Positions 1-3,756 of a DNA stretch of 6,794 nt are shown here, piece after piece (position 1 is the first letter of the stretch; the number at the start of each line of letters is the position of its first letter). The DNA comes from JAFDVN01 sp035758545. Lineage in GTDB: Bacteria; Acidobacteriota; Holophagae; Holophagales; Holophagaceae. Below the pieces are notes generated by a model. That model saw only the letters and a list, made by a program, of their open reading frames with translations. It made no database searches and was not told the origin of the DNA. The DNA lies in the NCBI GenBank assembly GCA_035758545.1, contig DASTWQ010000232.1, positions 1 to 6,794 of the forward strand. Reading direction: 5' to 3'. A program made the translations under genes and the position numbers.

Positions 1-299
1 ACCGTCTCCTCGCTGCCGTCCCGCTTGAGGCGCGCCACCAGGAGTTCCAGCTGGAGCCCGGAGCGGGAGGCCTTCAGGGGCCGGGCCCGCACCTCAACGA
101 TGTCCCCGACGACGCAGGGCAGCAGGAAGCGCACCCGCTCCAGCTCGTAGGTCACGAAGCGATTGCCCGCTGCCTTGGAGGCATAGAGGGCCGCGGCCTC
201 GTCCACCCATGCCAGGAGGGTGCCCCCGAAGAGGTTGCCCGCCACGCCGAGGTGGAGGGTCAGCACATGGTGGGTGGCGACGAGATCGAAGTCCGGCAT
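1..299 (-). CDS. Acyl-CoA thioesterase, hotdog fold (YciA/BACH-like), 3' end missing
   Basis: The minus-strand frame starting with ATG at 299-297 is open to the window edge and gives 99 residues. Residues 12-38 run V-L-T-L-H-L-G-V-A-G-N-L-F-G-G and then T-L-L-A-W-V-D-E-A-A-A-L-Y-A. This is the hallmark of acyl-CoA thioesterases: the N-x-F-G-G turn at 22-26, then the central hotdog helix with its Asp (D33). A following strand pair (VTYELERVRFLLPCVVGDIV) matches the usual 'F..P...GD' segment. The family hydrolyses acyl-CoA to free acid and CoA in the cytoplasm; substrate length cannot be told from this. The start sits the expected ~20 residues before the F-G-G turn. No strong ribosome binding site is visible (AGGG only 2 bases upstream of ATG). 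It is divergent from the sirtuin gene, with 16 bases between start codons. About 30-60 C-terminal residues probably lie outside the window. Confidence 0.85.
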   Translation of the reverse strand, partial: MPDFDLVATHHVLTLHLGVAGNLFGGTLLAWVDEAAALYASKAAGNRFVTYELERVRFLLPCVVGDIVEVRARPLKASRSGLQLELLVARLKRDGSEET

Positions 300-315
300 C
301 ACCCTAGAATGCCCC
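300..315. promoter_or_regulatory. Very short divergent start region with TAGAAT box; sirtuin may be leaderless
   Basis: Only 16 bases separate the two divergent start codons. They contain TAGAAT at 305-310 on the plus strand, a good match to a bacterial -10 box, whose end is 5 bases before the sirtuin ATG at 316. A transcript from it would begin at or within a base or two of the ATG, and no Shine-Dalgarno sequence precedes that ATG. A leaderless mRNA is therefore inferred. No convincing -35 hexamer is seen about 17 bases upstream, inside the thioesterase gene. The minus strand reads ATTCTA at the same place. Promoters for both genes must overlap coding sequence if they do not lie here. Confidence 0.3.
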
Positions 316-1023
316 ATGCGCCTCGATCCGCGGGCCACCCTCGTCCTCCTCACCGGCGCCGGCATCAGCGCCGAGAGCGGGCTCCGCACCTTCCGGGACG
401 CGGGCGGCCTCTGGGAGGGCCACCGCGTCGAGGACGTCGCCACCCCGGAGGGGTTCCGGCGGGATCCGGACCTGGTGCAGCGGTTCTACGACGCCCGTCG
501 CCGCCAGTTGAAGGAGGTGGCGCCCAACGCCGCCCACCGGGCCTTGGCCCGCCTGGAGCGGACGTGGCCCGGGGAGGTGCTGGTGGTGACCCAGAACGTG
601 GACGACCTTCACGAGCGGGCGGGCTCGACGCGCCTCATCCACCTGCACGGGGAGCTGCTCAAGGCCCGGTGCCTCAACTGCGGGACCGTGAGCCCCTGGG
701 AAGGGGACCTGGCGACGGGACCCGACTGCCCCGCCTGCGGCGAACCGGCGATGCGCCCCCACATCGTCTGGTTCGGCGAGCAGCCGCTCCAGCTGCCGAG
801 GATCTTCGAGGCGCTGGACCGCTGCGGGCTCTTCGCCGCCATCGGCACCAGCGGCCTGGTCTATCCGGCCGCGGGCTTCGTGCAGGCGGTGCCGCCGGAG
901 GCCTGGACCGCGGAGCTGAACCTCGCGCGCAGCGAGGTGGCGGACGCGTTCCGGGAGCACCGGACCGGCCCGGCGACCGAGGTGGTGCCGGCCTTCGTGG
1001 AGGAGCTGCTCGCAGGCCTCTGA
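316..1023 (+). CDS. cobB: Class III sirtuin, NAD-dependent lysine deacylase (CobB/SIRT5-like)
   Basis: A 235-residue Sir2-family enzyme, a usual length for bacterial sirtuins. It removes acyl groups from lysine side chains using NAD+, releasing nicotinamide and O-acyl-ADP-ribose in the cytoplasm. NAD-binding motifs are T-G-A-G-I-S at 13-18 with F-R-D at 26-28, Q-N-V-D at 93-96 and G-T-S at 177-179. The general base is His111 in H-L-H-G-E. The zinc site is Cys119/Cys122 and Cys138/Cys141. Tyr58 and Arg61 (F-Y-D-A-R-R) are the pair that in E. coli CobB and human SIRT5 binds the carboxylate of succinyl- or malonyl-lysine, so desuccinylase/demalonylase activity is likely along with deacetylase activity. 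The ATG at 316 is preferred over an upstream ATG at 220, because the upstream segment overlaps the divergent thioesterase and the first beta strand begins right after residue 7. The gene ends in a hairpin shared with the convergent HU gene. Confidence 0.93.
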   Translation: MRLDPRATLVLLTGAGISAESGLRTFRDAGGLWEGHRVEDVATPEGFRRDPDLVQRFYDARRRQLKEVAPNAAHRALARLERTWPGEVLVVTQNVDDLHERAGSTRLIHLHGELLKARCLNCGTVSPWEGDLATGPDCPACGEPAMRPHIVWFGEQPLQLPRIFEALDRCGLFAAIGTSGLVYPAAGFVQAVPPEAWTAELNLARSEVADAFREHRTGPATEVVPAFVEELLAGL

Positions 1024-1025
1024 AA

Positions 1026-1061
1026 CGCGAAGAAGCCCGCCTCACGGCGGGCTTCTTCGTG
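1026..1061. terminator. Bidirectional hairpin terminator between sirtuin and HU genes
   Basis: A 12-base-pair perfect stem (1030-1041 with 1046-1057) has a TCAC loop and extends outward by about four more pairs, one of them G-T. It begins 3 bases after the sirtuin stop and ends about 19 bases beyond the HU stop codon. Flanks are only modestly T-rich on either strand, but the symmetric stem (A-A-G-A-A-G on one side, C-T-T-C-T-T on the other) suits termination from both directions. It is the only hairpin between these convergent genes. Confidence 0.75.
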
Positions 1062-1079
1062 ATCAGGTTTCCGGAGCGC

Positions 1080-1373
1080 TTACTTCTTGCCGGACTTCTT
1101 CTGGGAAGAGGCGGGCTTGAAGCCGATGCTCTTGGAGGCGGCGATCTTGATGGTCGCGCCGGTCTGGGGGTTGCGGCCGGTGCGGGCCTTGCGCTCCTTC
1201 AGAGAGAAGGTGCCGAACCCGAAGACGGACACGCGGGCCCCGCCGTGGACGGTCTTCGCGACGTGCTCGAACACGCCCTTCAGGCCCTCGTAGGACGCGG
1301 CCTTGGAGACGCCGAGCTCGTCAGCGAGCATGTCGGACAGTTCACGGAGGGAGATGTTCTCGGCCTTAGCCAT
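1080..1373 (-). CDS. HU/IHF-family nucleoid DNA-binding protein
   Basis: A 97-residue basic protein with the full HU/IHF layout: two N-terminal helices (about 6-40), then the beta-sheet and DNA-binding arm. F-G-F-G-T-F at 51-56 and the arm signature G-R-N-P-Q-T-G at 66-72 (Pro69 is the residue that intercalates into bent DNA) are both present, followed by I-K-I-A-A-S-K-S-I-G-F-K. HU dimers bend and compact DNA with little sequence preference. HU is favoured over IHF on the arm sequence, but the two cannot be separated firmly here. The C-terminus is about 7 residues longer than typical HU and ends in a Ser/Lys tail (S-S-Q-K-K-S-G-K-K). The start at 1373 is fixed by AGGAG (plus-strand CTCCT at 1379-1383), 5 bases upstream. 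It is a single gene, convergent with the sirtuin and facing away from the tRNA-His side. Confidence 0.93.
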   Translation of the reverse strand: MAKAENISLRELSDMLADELGVSKAASYEGLKGVFEHVAKTVHGGARVSVFGFGTFSLKERKARTGRNPQTGATIKIAASKSIGFKPASSQKKSGKK

Positions 1374-1401
1374 GTGTGCTCCTGTGAAGAAGGTTGAGAG
1401 G

Positions 1402-1450
1402 ATGCTAGCAGCGGATTCGCGCCTGGGAAGCCCTTCGCGAGTTTTTTTTT
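1402..1450 (-). promoter_or_regulatory. Candidate HU promoter with upstream A-tract
   Basis: Read on the minus strand, TAGCAT (plus 1402-1407) is a plausible -10 box and TTCCCA (plus 1424-1429) a weak -35 box, with a 16-base spacer. The start point would fall near 1395, about 20 bases before the HU ATG and just upstream of its AGGAG. A run of nine A (plus-strand T at 1442-1450) lies about 47-55 bases before that start, where UP elements that bind the polymerase alpha subunit sit. In this GC-rich region a 9-base A/T run stands out. The same T run on the plus strand follows an imperfect hairpin (1417-1440) and could instead act as a terminator for plus-strand read-through. Confidence 0.35.
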
Positions 1451-1687
1451 CGAGCCGCCCATCCCGAGGATTCGCCCATGGATGCTGGGGGAACTTCCCG
1501 CCCTGGGAATCCGCAGCCGGGAGGGCGCGACGCGTCCTCCCCTCAGAAACCCTTGTGGGCAGTGGAGATTCCGCTGGACCTGCACCAGGGCGAGGGCAGT
1601 CCGGAGCCTTGGCGGACCGGGTCCGGGCATCGCCGCGCCGGCGGCCCGAGGGGCCTCCGCGCCCGCCAGGGTCGCCCCCTGGCACGC
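1451..1687. other. Intergenic stretch with no recognisable gene
   Basis: Several overlapping frames are open here on both strands, but none gives a recognisable protein, a ribosome binding site or a codon pattern like the neighbours. What can be seen is small hairpin potential: TTCCC/GGGAA around 1494-1508, CAGTGGA paired with TTCCGCTG around 1560-1576, and GCCAGGG (1665-1671) with CCCTGGC (1677-1683). A short stretch at 1533-1549 (CGTCCTCCCCTCAGAAA) resembles an internally deleted version of the tRNA-end repeat described below. I assign no function. Confidence 0.5.
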
Positions 1688-1738
1688 GCCGCTGGAGGTG
1701 CCCGTCCCCTCCGCCGCCCCAAAAAACCACGGCCCCCT
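1688..1738 (+). repeat. Degenerate direct copy A of the tRNA-His end/terminator unit
   Basis: This 51-base segment matches 1877-1928 in the same orientation at 46 of 52 aligned positions (5 substitutions, one 1-base gap). It holds a degraded form of the tRNA-His 3' end (TCCCCTCCGCCGCCCCA against TCCCCTCAGCCGCCCCA) followed by AAAAACCACGGCCCCCT, the left arm of the tRNA terminator. The matching right arm GGGGGCCGT occurs at 1801-1809, but 63 bases away instead of after a 4-base loop. No complete tRNA lies upstream, so it looks like a remnant. Confidence 0.75.
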
Positions 1739-1783
1739 GTTCAGGCTCCGCTCGGCTCCCGTTCCGTTCCAGCGCCCTCCCCG

Positions 1784-1886
1784 CTCCAACGGCGGCACCC
1801 GGGGGCCGTGAGGGGGCCCCGCGTCGGACAGCGCACTGCGCTGCCCTCCTGGCCCCTCATCGGCCGCCAGGCCCTCGCCGTTGGAG
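1784..1886. repeat. 11-base inverted repeat sharing the tRNA-His 5' flank sequence
   Basis: CTCCAACGGCG at 1784-1794 is mirrored exactly by CGCCGTTGGAG at 1876-1886, with 81 bases between. The left arm extended (TCCAACGGCGGC, 1785-1796) also equals the reverse complement of 2018-2029, which is the 5' flank and first six bases of the tRNA-His gene. So the piece that leads into the tRNA on the minus strand also exists on the plus strand inside this region. Confidence 0.6.
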
Positions 1887-1928
1887 ATTCTCGTCCCCTC
1901 AGCCGCCCCAGAAAAACCACGGCCCCCT
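1877..1928 (+). repeat. Direct copy B: mirrored tRNA-His 3' end on the plus strand
   Basis: This segment is the partner of copy A. On the plus strand, 1893-1910 reads exactly as the last 18 bases of the tRNA-His gene (T-stem side, acceptor side, discriminator C and CCA). The preceding GATTCTC resembles the T-loop GGTTCGA at several positions. The rest of a tRNA body is absent upstream. It lies tail to tail with the intact tRNA gene, and the two ends share one terminator. Confidence 0.75.
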
Positions 1929-1963
1929 CTCGGGGGCCGTTTTTCTGGGGCGGCTGAGGGGAC
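1893..1963. repeat. Long inverted repeat joining tRNA-His 3' end, terminator and mirror copy
   Basis: Arm 1893-1917 is the exact reverse complement of 1939-1963 (25 of 25 bases). The terminator stem continues the pairing inward (1921-1927 with 1932-1938, loop TCTC). The left arm has three unpaired bases, so the whole forms about 32 base pairs. The right arm contains the final 18 bases of the tRNA-His gene (1946-1963), so about a quarter of a tRNA is locked into a near-perfect palindrome. Confidence 0.9.
1912..1945. terminator. Bidirectional intrinsic terminator of tRNA-His
   Basis: ACGGCCCCC (1919-1927), loop TCTC (1928-1931) and GGGGGCCGT (1932-1940) form a 9-base-pair GC-rich stem. Read from the tRNA on the minus strand, the stem is followed by GG and five T (1916-1912). 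Read on the plus strand it runs directly into five T (1940-1944). It begins 5 bases after the tRNA CCA, so it can end tRNA transcription and also block transcripts arriving from the HU side. Confidence 0.88.
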
Positions 1964-2023
1964 TCGAACCCCCGACACCCGGAATCACAATCCGGTACTC
2001 TAACCAACTGAGCTACAGCCGCC
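1946..2023 (-). tRNA. tRNA-His, anticodon GTG, with encoded G-1 and CCA
   Basis: The minus strand folds into a complete cloverleaf: acceptor GCGGCTG/CAGCCGC, D-stem starting GCTC after T8-A9, anticodon stem CCGGA/TCCGG with loop TTGTGAT, and a T-arm with TTCGA. The anticodon GTG is at plus-strand 1988-1986 and reads histidine CAC and CAT codons. The extra 5' G (base 2023) opposite discriminator C73 (1949) is the identity element specific to tRNA-His, recognised by histidyl-tRNA synthetase. CCA is encoded at 1948-1946. The gene stands alone, with a strong terminator 5 bases downstream. Its 3' end takes part in the long inverted repeat described separately. Confidence 0.97.
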
Positions 2024-2035
2024 GTTGGACCGCTC

Positions 2036-2041
2036 AGTCTA
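2036..2041 (-). promoter_or_regulatory. Candidate -10 box for tRNA-His
   Basis: TAGACT on the minus strand ends 12 bases before the tRNA 5' end, giving a predicted start about 6 bases upstream of it, as is common for tRNA leaders. The only -35 candidate at suitable distance, CTGGCC (plus 2060-2065, 18-base spacer), is poor. The same TAGACT hexamer stands upstream of the receiver/coiled-coil gene at 3723-3728. Confidence 0.3.
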
Positions 2042-2066
2042 GCGAGAACGCCGGTCCGGGGCCAGC

Positions 2067-2096
2067 GGAAACCTCGCGGCGACCAGCCTCATCTAG
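2067..2096 (+). promoter_or_regulatory. Possible ECF-type promoter for the HtrA gene
   Basis: GGAAACC at 2067-2073 resembles the GGAAC -35 motif of extracytoplasmic-function sigma factors, and TCTAG at 2092-2096 resembles their -10. The 18-base gap is one or two bases longer than usual. HtrA/DegP genes are classic targets of envelope-stress sigma factors, which is the main reason to note it. A start near 2102 would place the 2106-2125 hairpin at the very 5' end of the mRNA. Confidence 0.22.
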
Positions 2097-2105
2097 GTTC
2101 AGGAC

Positions 2106-2125
2106 GGCGCCGGTCCTCCGGCGCC
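2106..2125 (+). promoter_or_regulatory. Perfect leader hairpin upstream of the HtrA ribosome binding site
   Basis: GGCGCCGG (2106-2113) and CCGGCGCC (2118-2125) form an uninterrupted 8-base-pair, all G-C stem with a TCCT loop. It ends 7 bases before the GGAGAGGA ribosome binding site. There is no T run, so it is not a terminator. An mRNA 5' stabilising structure or a temperature- or protein-sensitive leader are possibilities; nothing in the sequence decides between them. Confidence 0.55.
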
Positions 2126-2132
2126 CGGATAT

Positions 2133-2140
2133 GGAGAGGA
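2133..2140 (+). promoter_or_regulatory. Ribosome binding site that sets the HtrA start
   Basis: GGAGAGGA lies 5 bases before the ATG at 2146. An in-frame ATG at 2131 overlaps this site and has no ribosome binding site of its own, so 2146 is the chosen start. It also gives a normal signal peptide. Confidence 0.75.
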
Positions 2141-2145
2141 ACCCC

Positions 2146-3663
2146 ATGGATCAGTCTTCCCGCCCCGCCCTGAAACACGCCCTCGGCCTGTCGGCCTTCG
2201 CCGCCGCCTGCCTGGCCGGTGGCATGGCCCTCAGCCACCACTGGGTCGCCAGCGCGGAGGAGCCGAAGCCCGTCACGGTGGACGTCAAGAACGCCGACTC
2301 CCTGCCCCCCATCGCCCAGGTGGCCCAGGCCCTCAACCCGACGGTGGTGGCCATCACCAACACCAGCTTCGTGAAACCCCGGGCGGGGATGGACCCCTTC
2401 GGCGGCAACGACCCCTTCTTCAACTTCTTCTTCGGCCCCCGCCAGCGGGGCCCCCAGGGCGGGGCCGAGGAGCGGGAGATCTCCAGCGGCTCCGGCGTCA
2501 TCATCAGCGGGGACGGCGAGATCCTCACCAACAACCACGTGATCGCCGGTCCGGACGGCGCCGACGGCAAGCCCCAGATCGAGGTCAAGCTCTCGGACGG
2601 CCGCACCTTCAAGGGCCAGGTCCTGGGCCGGGACAAGGAGCTGGACATCGCCCTGGTGAAGATCGACGCGGACCACCTGCCCTTCGCCAAACTGGGCGAC
2701 TCGGACAAGGCCAAGGTCGGCGAGTGGGTGGTGGCCATCGGCAACCCCCTGGGCCTGGAGCACACCGTCACCCAGGGCATCATCAGCGCCAAGGGCCGCC
2801 GCCTCGACACCGGGCTCGGCGCCTACCTCCAGACCGACGCGGCCATCAACCGGGGCAACTCCGGCGGCCCGCTGCTCAACCTCCGGGGCGAGGTGCTCGG
2901 CATCAACACCCTGATCCGGGCGGACGGCCAGAACATCGGCTTCGCGGTGCCCATCAGCGAGGTCACCCGCGTCCTCAAGTACCTGCGCGCGGGCCAGCCC
3001 GTGAGCCGGGGCTACCTCGGCGTCCAGCTGGCCCAGCTCTCCGGAGCCTTCCAGGAGGCCCTCGGCGCCAAGTCCGGCGCCGTGGTGAGCTCCGTGGAGC
3101 GGGGCGCCCCGGCGGACAAGGCCGGCCTGCAGCGCCTGGACGTCATCACCGCCGTGGACGGCCAGCCCGTGTCCGGTCCCGATGACCTGGTGGGCGCCAT
3201 CGCCGGCCGCCGGTCCGGCGAGACGGTGAACCTCAGCATCCTCCGGGATGGCAAGGCCCAGACCCTCAGCGTGAAGCTCGGCGACCGCCGTCAGATGGAC
3301 GCCCAGGGGAGCGACGACGACCAGGAGGCTCCGGGCCAGGGCGGCCAGGCGGACAGCCAGGGCCTGAACCTGGAGAAGTCCTACGGCTTCCAGGTGGAGG
3401 ATCTGACCCCCCCGAACCGCTACCAGTTCGGCATCCCCGAGGAGGTCCGCGGCGTGGTGGTGACTTCCGTGTCCCCCCGCTCCGAGGCCGCCAACAACCT
3501 GGCCCCGGGCCTGGTGGTGACCTCCGTGGGCCGGACCCCGGTGAGCTCCACCGCCGAGTTCAACGCCCAGGTGCGGAAGGCCGCCGGCAAGCCCCTGCTG
3601 CTCTTCGTCCAGAACCCCCGCGGCAGCCAGCGGATCACGGTGGCGGTGCCCCCCCGCCGCTGA
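2146..3663 (+). CDS. htrA: Do/HtrA-family periplasmic serine protease (DegP/DegQ-like), two PDZ domains
   Basis: A 505-residue exported protease-chaperone that degrades or refolds damaged envelope proteins. Residues 1-37 look like a signal peptide: Lys/Arg, then a hydrophobic stretch at 13-29, then A-S-A at 35-37 as a signal peptidase I site. The trypsin-like domain spans about 55-285. Its triad is His131 (T-N-N-H-V-I), Asp167 (L-D-I-A-L) and Ser239 (G-N-S-G-G-P-L), so it should be active. A Gly/Phe-rich insert at 82-105 (F-F-N-F-F-F) occupies the place of the regulatory LA loop of DegP. PDZ1 covers about 287-378 (carboxylate loop G-Y-L-G-V at 289-293). An acidic, Gln-rich linker at 383-408 leads to PDZ2 at about 413-500. 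The start is set by GGAGAGGA 5 bases upstream. A hairpin follows the stop, so it is probably transcribed alone. The exact paralogue (DegP, DegQ or another) cannot be decided. Confidence 0.95.
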   Translation: MDQSSRPALKHALGLSAFAAACLAGGMALSHHWVASAEEPKPVTVDVKNADSLPPIAQVAQALNPTVVAITNTSFVKPRAGMDPFGGNDPFFNFFFGPRQRGPQGGAEEREISSGSGVIISGDGEILTNNHVIAGPDGADGKPQIEVKLSDGRTFKGQVLGRDKELDIALVKIDADHLPFAKLGDSDKAKVGEWVVAIGNPLGLEHTVTQGIISAKGRRLDTGLGAYLQTDAAINRGNSGGPLLNLRGEVLGINTLIRADGQNIGFAVPISEVTRVLKYLRAGQPVSRGYLGVQLAQLSGAFQEALGAKSGAVVSSVERGAPADKAGLQRLDVITAVDGQPVSGPDDLVGAIAGRRSGETVNLSILRDGKAQTLSVKLGDRRQMDAQGSDDDQEAPGQGGQADSQGLNLEKSYGFQVEDLTPPNRYQFGIPEEVRGVVVTSVSPRSEAANNLAPGLVVTSVGRTPVSSTAEFNAQVRKAAGKPLLLFVQNPRGSQRITVAVPPRR

Positions 3664-3683
3664 GGCCAGTCGCCCCGCCCCAC

Positions 3684-3716
3684 CCGAGCGCCCCTTTCCC
3701 CGGGGCGCTCGGCGTT
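3684..3716 (+). terminator. Hairpin terminator after the HtrA gene
   Basis: CCGAGCGCCCC (3684-3694) pairs perfectly with GGGGCGCTCGG (3702-3712), an 11-base-pair stem with a 7-base loop, 20 bases after the protease stop codon. The tail is CGTTTG, a short T run, so termination may be partial. It separates the protease from the downstream three-gene group. Confidence 0.65.
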
Positions 3717-3756
3717 TGAGGGTAGACTGACTAGCCCCATTTCTTCCGGACGAGGC

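Noticed and set aside
252..1397. Plus-strand frame overlapping the sirtuin and HU genes
   Set aside because: The translation is Arg/Gly/Pro-rich with no recognisable motif and shadows the sirtuin in another frame.
1665..1843. Small hairpins at 1665-1683 and 1829-1843 as terminators or small RNA structures
   Set aside because: Stems are 6-7 base pairs without T runs and without a promoter nearby. Such stems are frequent by chance at this GC content.
1688..1963. Copies of the tRNA 3' end as attL/attR sites of an integrated element
   Set aside because: The exact copy is inverted relative to the tRNA, whereas integration gives direct repeats. The A-to-B interval is only about 140 bases and holds no integrase or cargo.
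1280..1978. Minus-strand open frame with internally similar segments (G-A-A-E-G-T-x-x-S-x-G)
   Set aside because: The internal similarity comes from the repeated tRNA-end/terminator DNA, and the frame overlaps both the tRNA and HU. It is not a protein repeat.
1303..2145. Long in-frame N-terminal extension of the HtrA gene
   Set aside because: It runs antisense through the tRNA-His gene and part of HU and gives Arg/Pro-rich nonsense. The ATG at 2146 has a good ribosome binding site and a signal peptide.
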